The notes beneath the pieces are model-generated. The model was not told where the DNA came from. It ran no database searches and saw nothing but the letters and a program-made list of their open reading frames with translations. The translations under genes and the position numbers were made by a program. From Acidobacteriaceae bacterium (GTDB lineage: Bacteria; Acidobacteriota; Terriglobia; Terriglobales; Acidobacteriaceae): 14,049 bases of DNA. How positions within the stretch are numbered: position 1 is the first letter of the stretch; each line of letters opens with the position of its first letter. Of this stretch, positions 6,578-13,738 are shown piece after piece. The stretch covers positions 34,550 through 48,598 of the forward strand of contig PKXI01000337.1 of assembly GCA_003133425.1 (NCBI GenBank). Direction: 5' to 3'.

Positions 6578-7753
6578 TTACTTTGCCTGCCCTGCCATTA
6601 CTTGTGATGCGGCGTTGGCGCGGTTGACTACAGCCACTGTTTCCCGCGCAACAACAATCTCTTCATTGGCGGGAACTACCAGAACCTTCACCGCAGAGCT
6701 ATCGGCCGAAATTTCGCCTTCGCCCTTGATGAAATTGTTTTTGTTTTCGTCGACTTCGATTCCGAATCCGGAGAGATCTTTCAATACTGCGCCACGAATA
6801 TCGGCGCTGTTTTCGCCGATGCCGCCGGAGAAGGTGATTGCATCGAGGCCGCCGAGCTCAAGCAGGAACGCGCCGAGATAGTGACGAATCGCGTAGACAA
6901 ATACGTCGAGTGCAAGCTGCGAACGGCTGTCGCCTTTGGCCGCGGCTTCGCTCAGGTCGCGGATGTCGCCGCTGCCCCCGCTGATGCCCGCGAGGCCGGA
7001 GCGGCGCCCGAGCAGGACGGCCATCTGGTCCGGGTCGAGCTTGAGCTTCTTCATCATGTGCAGAACGGCGAAAACGTCGATGTCGCCGACGCGGTTGTTT
7101 TGCGGCAGGCCTGACTGTGGCGAGGCGCCCATGCTCACGTCTACGGCTACGCCATCGCGAAATGCAGCCATGCTCGAGCTGCCGCCCAGATGGCAGGAGA
7201 TGTGGCGGATATTGTTGCGGCCAAGCAACGCCTGGGCGTACTGGCTCGCAGAGCGATGAGTGGCGCCGTGGAATCCGTAGCGACGGATGCCGTATTCGAT
7301 GCGCCATTCATAAGGGACCGCGTAGGTGGTCGACGCCTCGTTCATGAAGCGATACGGAAACGGCTCCATAACGGCGACCAGAGGAACGCCGGGCAGCTCC
7401 TGACGAAAGGCTTTGATGGCAGTGATGTAGGGAGGATTGTGGGCCGGGGCGAGGAATGAAAACTCCTCCAGTGCTGCCAGAAAATCGTCGCCGATAAGCT
7501 GCGGCTCGTTCAGCGGGCCGGCGTGGACAGCCTTGAAGCCCACCGCGCCAATCTCGGCCATGCTCTTGAGCGGCTTGCCCGGTCCTGCAATCTCGGCAAT
7601 GCACTTGCGGATGGCGGCCGGGTAGTCGGCGCACTCGCCTCCCGGCTGACCGATTCGCTCGACTCGGCCCTGGGCCAGAACGGTCTCTCCCGGCATGTCC
7701 AGGACTCGGAACTTGAACGAGGTGCTACCGATATTTGGAATTAAACATTTCAT
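6578..7753 (-). CDS. ackA: Divergent acetate/propionate kinase family protein (AckA-like)
   Basis: 391-aa member of the acetokinase family, expected to make ATP from the acyl phosphate produced by PduL. Retained motifs are NIGSTSFK, APAHNPP, RRYGFHGATH, HLGG, RSGLAGISGGSGDIRD, FSGGIGENS and ANEEIVVA. Several active-site motifs are altered: the usual VFDTAFH is VMEPFPY, so the catalytic Asp is Glu130; the usual RVVHGG is KAVHAG, so the substrate Arg is Lys74; GTRSGD is NNRVGD. The reading frame stays open upstream to 7906, but MKCLIPNIG at 7753 is the family start. No Shine-Dalgarno precedes it; the direct repeats of the candidate operator end just 4 bases before the ATG. It is the first gene of the minus-strand operon and has no encapsulation helix. 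It could act on a bulkier acid such as lactate, or have changed chemistry. Confidence 0.88.
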   Translation of the reverse strand: MKCLIPNIGSTSFKFRVLDMPGETVLAQGRVERIGQPGGECADYPAAIRKCIAEIAGPGKPLKSMAEIGAVGFKAVHAGPLNEPQLIGDDFLAALEEFSFLAPAHNPPYITAIKAFRQELPGVPLVAVMEPFPYRFMNEASTTYAVPYEWRIEYGIRRYGFHGATHRSASQYAQALLGRNNIRHISCHLGGSSSMAAFRDGVAVDVSMGASPQSGLPQNNRVGDIDVFAVLHMMKKLKLDPDQMAVLLGRRSGLAGISGGSGDIRDLSEAAAKGDSRSQLALDVFVYAIRHYLGAFLLELGGLDAITFSGGIGENSADIRGAVLKDLSGFGIEVDENKNNFIKGEGEISADSSAVKVLVVPANEEIVVARETVAVVNRANAASQVMAGQAK

Positions 7754-7756
7754 TTT

Positions 7757-7783
7757 TGACTGATGTTGAATGAAAATGAATGA
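7757..7783. promoter_or_regulatory. Triple 10-bp-spaced direct repeat, candidate DeoR operator
   Basis: Three copies of a heptamer lie in register: TGACTGA (7757-7763), TGAATGA (7767-7773) and TGAATGA (7777-7783), start to start exactly 10 bp, one helical turn. On the ackA coding strand they read TCATTCA-N3-TCATTCA-N3-TCAGTCA. They lie between a candidate minus-strand promoter and the ackA start. DeoR-family repressors often bind direct repeats of this kind. Because the intergenic region is only 92 bp, occupancy could control both divergent operons. Binding by the protein encoded at 565-1323 is inferred. Confidence 0.6.
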
Positions 7784-7809
7784 TACTATACAGTAGATTC
7801 CAGAGTCAA
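7780..7809 (-). promoter_or_regulatory. Candidate sigma-70-type promoter of the BMC operon
   Basis: On the minus strand TTGACT (7809-7804) and TATCAT (7785-7780) are separated by 18 nt, each matching the sigma-70 consensus at five of six positions. Transcription would start near 7773, giving a leader of about 20 nt and placing the direct repeats over the start site. TATAGT (7790-7785) is an alternative -10 but would have a 13-nt spacer. For the plus-strand pduS operon only a weaker pair is visible (TTGAAT 7766-7771 and TATACA 7787-7792, 15-nt spacer). Confidence 0.45.
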
Positions 7810-7845
7810 TCGCAATTTTGGCAGATTCTGAGGTAGAACCAGAAA

Positions 7846-9195
7846 ATGACGGCAAAAGCGAGCAACTCGCGATTTGAGCCGGCAGGCGGTGCAACATCGG
7901 TCTCAAGGCTCGATCGTGTGGAAGAACTCGGGATCGTAGGCGCGGGCGGCGGCGGCTTTCCCACGGCCGTGAAATTTAAGACCAAGGCCTCCCTGCTGAT
8001 TGCCAACGCGGCCGAGTGCGAACCCCTGCTGCACAAAGACAAGGAACTGCTGCATCACCACGCGGAGCCGTTTCTGCACGGCATGCGCATGGCCATGGAG
8101 ATGGTTGGCGCGCGCGAGGGCGTGGTCGGCATCAAGGAGAAGTACCACGACATTATTGCCGCGCTTGAAAGCCAGGCAGGCCCTGGAATCAAGGTGGTGC
8201 CGCTGCCGGACTGTTACCCGGCCGGCGACGAATTCATCCTGGTGCACATGGTTACGGGACGCGTGATTCCACCGGGTGGGCTGCCGAAGGATGTGGACGC
8301 CGCGGTAGCCAATGTTGAAACGCTGATGAACATCGGCCTCGACAGGCCGGTCACGCACAAATATCTCACCGTGGCCGGAGCCGTGGAGACGCCGGTTACG
8401 CTGCGGGTTCCCGTCGGCATCACCATCGGTGAAGTAATCGCGGCGGCGGGCGGGACGACGGTCGCCGATTTCGGGGTCTTGCTTGGCGGAGTGATGATGG
8501 CCAAGCCGGCCGCGAGCCTCGACGTTCCGGTTACCAAGACCACAGGCGGCATTGTGGTGTTGCCCACTGAACATAGCCTGATCCGGCGGCACAACGCACC
8601 GTGGCTCCATGTGGCCAGGATCGGGCGTTCGGCCTGCGACCAGTGCCGGTTCTGCACTGAGTTCTGTCCGCGCTATTTGCTTGGGCATCCCATCGAGCCG
8701 CATGCGGCGATGCGGTCGCTGGGCTTTGCCACCGGAGCCGACGCAATGGTGGCCACACTTTACTGTTGCGAATGCAACCTGTGCACCATGTTTGCGTGCC
8801 CTGAGGACCTGGACCCGAAGACGGTGTGCGTGCAGAACAAGCCGCTGGCGCGGGAGCGCGGGCTTACGTTCAAGGGAACTCCCGAATCGATAACGCCGCA
8901 TCCCATGGTGGAGTTTCGCCGCGTTCCGATGCGGCGGCTGATCGCGCGGCTGGGCCTGGGCGAGTTCAACAATACAGGGCCGCTTTCCGAGCACGTGTTT
9001 GCGCCGCGCAAGGTGAATGTGTTGCTGAAGCAGCATGCCGGCGCACCTGCAGTTCCGGTAGTCAGGAGCGGCGACCGTGTGCGCATGGGCGATCTGCTGG
9101 CGGTGCCCGATCAGGGCAAACTCGGCGCCCGGATTCACGCCAGCATCGACGGCGTGGTGAAGGTTGAGAGCGATGCGGTGTGGATCGAAGCATAG
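7846..9195 (+). CDS. pduS: PduS-like electron-transfer protein (RnfC-related, Fe-S/flavin)
   Basis: 449-aa protein of the PduS/RnfC family, which oxidises NADH through flavin and two [4Fe-4S] clusters; PduS was described as a cobalamin reductase associated with the Pdu microcompartment. The N-terminal GAGGGGFPTAVK (32-43) and NAAECEP motifs form the NADH/flavin domain. Cluster motifs are Cys264-267-270-274 (CDQCRFCTEFCP) and Cys307-310-313-318 (CECNLCTMFACP region). The C-terminus has the barrel-sandwich segment ending in IHASIDGVVKVESDAV. Length is normal. No B12-dependent enzyme or cobalamin adenosyltransferase occurs in the window, so cobalamin reduction is an unlikely main role; electron removal from the lumen together with PduT is more plausible. 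It is transcribed divergently from the shell and enzyme operon. Confidence 0.93.
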   Translation: MTAKASNSRFEPAGGATSVSRLDRVEELGIVGAGGGGFPTAVKFKTKASLLIANAAECEPLLHKDKELLHHHAEPFLHGMRMAMEMVGAREGVVGIKEKYHDIIAALESQAGPGIKVVPLPDCYPAGDEFILVHMVTGRVIPPGGLPKDVDAAVANVETLMNIGLDRPVTHKYLTVAGAVETPVTLRVPVGITIGEVIAAAGGTTVADFGVLLGGVMMAKPAASLDVPVTKTTGGIVVLPTEHSLIRRHNAPWLHVARIGRSACDQCRFCTEFCPRYLLGHPIEPHAAMRSLGFATGADAMVATLYCCECNLCTMFACPEDLDPKTVCVQNKPLARERGLTFKGTPESITPHPMVEFRRVPMRRLIARLGLGEFNNTGPLSEHVFAPRKVNVLLKQHAGAPAVPVVRSGDRVRMGDLLAVPDQGKLGARIHASIDGVVKVESDAVWIEA

Positions 9196-9233
9196 AAACT
9201 GGGCCGGCAATTGAAGCAGAAGGAGCCAGATAA

Positions 9234-9794
9234 GTGTCAGAAATCAACTCAATCGGATTGATCGAGCTTTCAAGCGTGGCCACCGGATACGGGGTCGAAG
9301 ATACGATGCTGAAGGCCGGGAATATTCAGTTGCTCATGGCCCGCAGCATCTGCTCCGGAAAGTTTTTGATCGTGGTTGCAGGCGATGTGACCAGTGTGCA
9401 GGCGTCGTTGCTGGCTGGCGCTGCGGCGTGCGGTGCGTCGCTCATCGAGCGGCGCCAGATTTCACGCATCCATCCCTCGGTGCTCGCCGCCATCTCCAAC
9501 GCCGTGGATGTCGATCCGAAGGAACTGCGCTCGATTGGTGTCATTGAAACGTTCTCCGCCGCCAGCATCATTGAGGTGGCCGATGCGGCCGTTAAATCCG
9601 CCAACGTGACACTGCTACGCATTCACCTTGCCATGGCGCTGGGCGGCAAAGGATTCGTGCTGATGGCCGGCGATGTCGCGAGCGTTCAGGCAGCAGTTGC
9701 GGCGGGATCGAAGATAGCCGGCGACGATGGAATGCTGGTGGGCCGGGCTGTAATTCCCGCGCCGTCGCCGGAGCTGTTCCGGGATTACATCTAG
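9234..9794 (+). CDS. pduT: PduT-like tandem-domain (BMC-T) shell protein with Fe-S pore cysteine
   Basis: 186-aa protein with two BMC domains in tandem (about 5-90 and 97-182), forming a trimer that takes a hexamer position in the shell. The first domain has ARSICSGKFLIVVAGDV with Cys40 at the position corresponding to the PduT pore cysteine that binds a [4Fe-4S] cluster shared by three subunits. The second domain opens SIGVIETFSAASIIEVADAA and has GDVASVQAAVAAG and AVIPAPSPELF. The GTG start is supported by AAGGAG 8 nt upstream; ATG codons further in would cut the first domain. It follows pduS after 38 bp. Pairing with PduS suggests an electron route across the shell. It is the only BMC-T protein in the window; no PduB-type trimer is seen. 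Confidence 0.94.
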   Translation: MSEINSIGLIELSSVATGYGVEDTMLKAGNIQLLMARSICSGKFLIVVAGDVTSVQASLLAGAAACGASLIERRQISRIHPSVLAAISNAVDVDPKELRSIGVIETFSAASIIEVADAAVKSANVTLLRIHLAMALGGKGFVLMAGDVASVQAAVAAGSKIAGDDGMLVGRAVIPAPSPELFRDYI

Positions 9795-9838
9795 CCTGGG
9801 GTGCTGTCCCACAGGAGTGAGAAGAGTTCCGAGAGGTC

Positions 9839-9918
9839 AGCGCCGGGGCAGCGCTCCTGGCACAGTCTATGGGGGAGTACCCCCACCGGTATCCTGAAAA
9901 TAAGTTCCTTGTTTTCAG
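9839..9918. repeat. Cluster of short inverted repeats, possible dispersed intergenic element or terminator
   Basis: Three compact inverted repeats follow the pduT stop: AGCGC/GCGCT at 9839-9855 (7-nt loop), TGGGGG/CCCCCA at 9870-9885 (4-nt loop) and CTGAAAA/TTTTCAG at 9894-9918 (11-nt loop). None is followed by a good T-tract on the plus strand, so a classical terminator is uncertain. The style resembles short palindromic intergenic elements that I recall from acidobacterial genomes, but this cannot be confirmed here. Confidence 0.4.
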
Positions 9919-10422
9919 CCTGTTACGGCATGCCTCTCTCCCTAAAATCCTCATAACATTGAAGTTATTTGCAGATTCCTCTGGGCAAAGGGGTTACGTG
10001 CTCCTTCTGGGTGTTTTTGGGCCTTGCGACCGTGAATCGGCCCCTTGACGCGTCCGCTTCGGCCTGCATGGATTAGGCAATACACCATACTGGGATTGTG
10101 CGCTGCGGAAGGGTAATATTCTGCAAAGTTCCCAGATGCGTTTGCCGGCACTAATCCCTTCGGTAGCCCCAAACTGAAGCTGGGTGAGCGTCTTGGCCTG
10201 TTATCGCAGATTGGCGTTGTTGCCCAAGGAGATCGGTAAACCCTTGCCGATCTCGGTACGGATGTTTCCGGACGAATCTGGCTCATGCCGAGTTGTTGCC
10301 GAGGTAGTAGTGGCGGAATGATCGAAATGCCACCGCAGTGCACGGAAATGGGCATGCAATCTTACGATTGCTCAGAAAAGGCCTGCGATTGCGGGAAGAG
10401 AGGCGCCGCTCTTTCGGATTTC
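9919..10422. other. Intergenic stretch without a convincing gene
   Basis: Open frames here (for example 9951-10355 minus) have no recognisable domain, no credible ribosome binding site and a composition unlike the neighbours. The only notable structure is the inverted repeat at 10229-10254, GAGATCGG and CCGATCTC separated by 10 nt, which could be a protein-binding site or an RNA hairpin. The stretch may be decayed coding sequence, but no ancestor can be recognised. Confidence 0.5.
10229..10254. repeat. Perfect 8-bp inverted repeat
   Basis: GAGATCGG (10229-10236) and CCGATCTC (10247-10254) are exact reverse complements around a 10-nt spacer. It stands in gene-free sequence with no T-tract after it on either strand, so it is not an obvious terminator. 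Function is unknown. Confidence 0.4.
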
Positions 10423-10440
10423 AAAAAAACGACGCCTCGT
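10423..10440 (-). terminator. Weak candidate terminator downstream of the ScyD/ScyE-family gene
   Basis: On the minus strand the 4-bp stem ACGA/TCGT with loop GGCG (10440-10429) is followed by seven T residues (10429-10423), 49 bp past the stop of the gene at 10489-11610. The T-tract fits intrinsic termination but the stem is short, so this is tentative. A longer GAGGCG/CGCCTC pairing around the tract is an alternative fold. Confidence 0.3.
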
Positions 10441-10488
10441 AGGGGACTTGAAAGGGAAGCAATTACAAATCGAACTGCGCATTGCGGT

Positions 10489-11610
10489 CTATGGGATGTC
10501 GATGCGTACGATCTGGCCGGTTCCCGGAGGGGCTGCGCCGAAGTTCGACACATAAAGTTTCCAATCCGGGCCAAAGGTCATGGCCGTCGGAACGACGAGA
10601 CCAGTAGCGACATCCTCGATATCACCGTCAGCCTTCACCCGCACAACCTTGCCGTCACCGGGAGTCGGATAACCGGCGGCATCTGAGAGCTCAAGCACGT
10701 AGAGCAGGCCGTCAGGGCCGAATGCGGTTCCGACTACAGTGGTAAATCCGGCCTTCGACGAAAGAATATGCAGGCTGTGCACGGCGCCTGTGTCGTCCAG
10801 TCCGGGAGCGGCAACCTGGCTGCACTCCGCATAGCCTAGAGTCTGAATCCGAGCGTAATGGGGTTGGATCGGGAACAGGTTGAGGTTGCCGAGATAAAGC
10901 TGCCCATCGCGAGAGGTAATGGCGGTGGGGACGATGTGGCCTTGCGAGGCGGAAACGTCCATCGCGCTGGCCATGGAGCCGTCCGCGCCGATGGAGATGA
11001 TCTGGCCGTGGTTTGGTTCAACAGCATACAGACGGTTGTGGAACTCGACCATGCTGTAGAACGTTCCGTCGGGCTCGAAGTCGGGAGGGTTGGGGTATTT
11101 CACCATGTGTGTCTGGATGAATTCACTGAGGTTGGCAACAAGCTTCCACGAGCCGGTCTTGGTGTTGACGCTATAAAGACCGTTCGGGAGGGAGTCGCCG
11201 TGGGAACATCCGGCGCCACCCTCAAGGGCATAAAGCGTCCCGTCGACGAAAGCCAGATCCATAACGCCCAACATGTCCCCCATGGTGTCAACGGTTGAGG
11301 GGAAGCCTGAAGCGACGGTTGTCCGCGTTCCTGCGGAGTTGATGCTCGAGATGCGGCTGGTATTGCCTCCCAAGTAGGGTCCAATAGGGGCAATGACCTG
11401 GGTGCACGCACCTGCTGTCGAGGTGGTGCCGCCGGTTCCGGCCTCGGCGACGTAGAGCTTGCCGTCGGGACCAAACTTGAGTCCGCGGGGGCCATTGAGT
11501 CCGGTAACCCAGACGTGAACATTGGAAGAGGGTTGCGCGGCGAGTAGGTTGGGGAATAGGCTTGCGGCCAGCGTTGCGGCTGTCAGCAGAACAATTTTGG
11601 GGATTTTCAT
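10489..11610 (-). CDS. ScyD/ScyE-family secreted beta-propeller protein
   Basis: 373-aa protein. Residues 1-25 are a clear signal peptide (Lys near the start, hydrophobic core VLLTAATLAASLF, then LLAAQ with likely cleavage after the Ala before Gln), so it is exported. The remainder is made of propeller blades with repeated cores such as GPRGLKFGPDGKLYVAEAG, VMDLAFVDGTLYALEG, AITSRDGQLYLGNL, GTAFGPDGLLYVLEL and AMTFGPDWKLYVSNFG. This pattern is that of the ScyD/ScyE family, named from the cyanobacterial scytonemin cluster but widespread in bacteria without scytonemin; the function of such homologues is unknown. GAGGT lies about 10 nt before the ATG. It is transcribed divergently from the TPR gene and is not part of the BMC operons. 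Confidence 0.88.
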   Translation of the reverse strand: MKIPKIVLLTAATLAASLFPNLLAAQPSSNVHVWVTGLNGPRGLKFGPDGKLYVAEAGTGGTTSTAGACTQVIAPIGPYLGGNTSRISSINSAGTRTTVASGFPSTVDTMGDMLGVMDLAFVDGTLYALEGGAGCSHGDSLPNGLYSVNTKTGSWKLVANLSEFIQTHMVKYPNPPDFEPDGTFYSMVEFHNRLYAVEPNHGQIISIGADGSMASAMDVSASQGHIVPTAITSRDGQLYLGNLNLFPIQPHYARIQTLGYAECSQVAAPGLDDTGAVHSLHILSSKAGFTTVVGTAFGPDGLLYVLELSDAAGYPTPGDGKVVRVKADGDIEDVATGLVVPTAMTFGPDWKLYVSNFGAAPPGTGQIVRIDIP

Positions 11611-11768
11611 TTTGGGATGACCTCGCGTGAATTGGCAGCCGTCTGAATGGTCTGCTTAGGATCGAAACTCTAGCCAGAAAGCAGAAGTGCGGTAAGTTTC
11701 GTTATGTAAGTTACGGCCTTTTTCTCCCCGTATCGAACGTCAATTTCTTGCAGGATTCAGAGGGCGCA

Positions 11769-13679
11769 ATGGAGTCGACGCGAACGCCTTCGGCAGAAGA
11801 GATCCAAGTCGAACTGGAGCGCGTGCTTGCGTCCGCACCGTTTGCCAACTCCCATCGCAGCCAGCGATTCCTGCGCTATGTCGTGGAGAGTTCGCTGAAC
11901 GATCGCGACGGGCTTTTGAAGGAATATGCGATCGCGGTGGATGTTTTCGAGCGAGATTCTTCCTATGATCCGGCGGTCGACGCCACGGTGCGGGTGGAGG
12001 CGGGGCGCTTGCGATCGCGGCTGCGCGACTACTACGCGGACGTGGGCCGCAACGATCCGGCGGTCATCGACGTACCCAAGGGAGGGTATCGCGCGACTTT
12101 CACCGTACGAAGTGCCGACGCGGGCGGTGCTGTTCTACGAGCGGGTTCGGCGCCTGGCGCAGGAGACACTCATCAACACGCGGAAACGCCGGTCTGGCGC
12201 AGTCTGGCTCCCCTGGGGCTGGCGGCAGTCGTCCTGATCGCGGCAATTGGCGGCATCGAGTTCTGGAAGAGGCAAACTCCGCACGCCGCGGTTGCCGGGA
12301 ACGACCAGAAAGTGCTGGCGGTGCTTCCCTTCTCTAACCAGACGGGAGCCAGTGCCAACAGTTACCTGACCGAAGGCATCACGGAAACCCTGATCCGCCA
12401 GTTTTCGCTAATCCCTCAGCTAAGGGTGATTTCGCGCGCTGCGGCAGACCGTGTGAACAAACAGAATGCCGCCAGCGAGCTTGGCGTCGGCTACCTGCTG
12501 TCCGGAGCACTGGAGCGCAACCAGGATGGACGGCTGGTGTTGAACGCGGAGTTGAGCGACGCAAAGAATGGCACTGTCCTGCGCAGCAAGCAGTACATTC
12601 CGGATGAAGCGGATCTCCGTCCGATCCAGGCCGATATCGTTCAAGATGCCGTGAAGGGTCTGGGAATTTCACTCGAAACCGCTCAGGCAGCGGGGGCGCA
12701 GAGACCGCTCACTTCGAGTCCCGCCGCATTTCAGAATTTTCTGCGCGGCGAGGCCGCTGCACGCCTTCGCGACAACCCAGCCAACCTGCACGAAGCCATT
12801 CATGATTTTGAGGATGCCGTTCGGCTCGACCCCTCCTTTGCGTTTGCGTATTCGTCGATGGCGGAAGGCCACCTGGCGTTGGGAATGTTCTACGAGGCGC
12901 CACGCGACCACATGCCACTCGCACGCCAATATGCTCAACGCGCCCTTACGCTTGATCCATCGATGCACCAGGCCCACGGAATCCTGGGACTTATCGATCT
13001 GCTCTACGATTGGAATCTCCCTTTGGCACAAAGCGAGTTGGAGGAAGCCGACACCAGAGATCACGCGATCTGGCAACTCGGCTGCACGTCTCATCTGCTC
13101 TCGATCAACGGACGCTATCGTCACGCCGAAGAGAACCTGGAGAGCATGCTGGAGTTCGATCCACATTCAGGTATGCTGATCGCCGAACTAGGTTGCGTTA
13201 AATATTACGCCGGCCATTATGACGATTCCATCCGCTACTACCAGCAGGCTCTAAGCCTGGATCCACATTCCGTACTTGGCAATTGGGGGATGGCGAGGTC
13301 CCTCGCACGCGAAGGGCGCTACAAAGAAGCGCTCGAAGATCTGAAACAGTTCAAAAAGTTGAACGGGTTTGAACCTACCATCATCACGGCGGAAATTGGA
13401 TTCACCGAAGCGGCCTCGGGGGATCGCCACGCTGCGATGGAGACTCTGAAGCAGCTTCAGGAAGAATCAAAGCATGCGTATGTGGATCCATATCTGATGG
13501 CGGTGGTCTACCTCGGCCTGAAGGATCGCGAAAACACCTACGCATTGCTCGATAGTGCCTACCAAGCCCACTCGCCATTTCTCATTTCGATCGCAACGGA
13601 CCCGAAGTGGTCCGCTTGGCGAAGCGATGCCCGCTTTGAGGTGCTTTGGAATCGAATGACTACTCAGGCTCGGAGCTAG
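11769..13679 (+). CDS. Membrane-anchored winged-helix/TolB-like/TPR protein
   Basis: 636-aa protein. The N-terminal region (about 10-113) has the pattern SQRFLRYVVE, VDATVRVEAGRLRSRLRDYY and VIDVPKGGYRATF found at the start of many acidobacterial winged-helix/TPR regulators. One transmembrane segment follows at about 145-166. A TolB N-terminal/FlgO-like segment (about 182-285) contains VLPFSNQTG and YLTEGITETLIRQFS. Several TPR-like helical repeats (about 315-610) include HDFEDAVRLDPSFAFAYSSM and YYQQALSLDPHSVLGNWGMA. The layout suggests a cytoplasmic DNA- or partner-binding head and an extracytoplasmic TPR sensor, as in CadC/ToxR-like proteins. ATG at 11769 is preferred because AGAGGG lies just upstream; an in-frame TTG at 11748 would add 7 residues but has no ribosome binding site. 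Its target is unknown. Confidence 0.85.
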   Translation: MESTRTPSAEEIQVELERVLASAPFANSHRSQRFLRYVVESSLNDRDGLLKEYAIAVDVFERDSSYDPAVDATVRVEAGRLRSRLRDYYADVGRNDPAVIDVPKGGYRATFTVRSADAGGAVLRAGSAPGAGDTHQHAETPVWRSLAPLGLAAVVLIAAIGGIEFWKRQTPHAAVAGNDQKVLAVLPFSNQTGASANSYLTEGITETLIRQFSLIPQLRVISRAAADRVNKQNAASELGVGYLLSGALERNQDGRLVLNAELSDAKNGTVLRSKQYIPDEADLRPIQADIVQDAVKGLGISLETAQAAGAQRPLTSSPAAFQNFLRGEAAARLRDNPANLHEAIHDFEDAVRLDPSFAFAYSSMAEGHLALGMFYEAPRDHMPLARQYAQRALTLDPSMHQAHGILGLIDLLYDWNLPLAQSELEEADTRDHAIWQLGCTSHLLSINGRYRHAEENLESMLEFDPHSGMLIAELGCVKYYAGHYDDSIRYYQQALSLDPHSVLGNWGMARSLAREGRYKEALEDLKQFKKLNGFEPTIITAEIGFTEAASGDRHAAMETLKQLQEESKHAYVDPYLMAVVYLGLKDRENTYALLDSAYQAHSPFLISIATDPKWSAWRSDARFEVLWNRMTTQARS

Positions 13680-13687
13680 ACGGGGAC

Positions 13688-13738
13688 GAAATACTCGGCC
13701 TCTTCGGTGCGGGCGGGATGGGTGAGGTATATCGAGAG
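13688..13738 (+). pseudogene. Remnant of a Pkn-type Ser/Thr protein kinase N-terminus
   Basis: Starting just after the TPR gene stop, in another frame, the sequence encodes EILGLFGAGGMGEVYRE. This is the glycine-rich ATP loop of bacterial eukaryotic-like protein kinases (compare the common YEILGLIGAGGMGEVYRA). The match ends abruptly: no VAIK lysine motif, HRD or DFG motif follows in any frame to the window end. It is therefore a fragment. Acidobacteria often have kinases fused to TolB-like/TPR regions, so it may be a relic of recombination between related paralogues. Confidence 0.6.

Noticed and set aside
7754..7906. Upstream extension of the AckA-like frame to 7906
   Set aside because: It would add 51 non-family residues, run through the divergent promoter region and overlap pduS; MKCLIPNIG at 7753 is the standard acetokinase start.
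7903..9210. 435-aa open frame antisense to pduS
   Set aside because: Shadow of the pduS codon bias; the plus-strand frame has clear Fe-S motifs and conserved domains.
9951..10355. 134-aa open frame on the minus strand
   Set aside because: No domain, no plausible ribosome binding site and unusual composition; likely spurious.
11748..11768. TTG at 11748 as start of the TPR protein
   Set aside because: No ribosome binding site in front of it, whereas AGAGGG lies just before the ATG at 11769.
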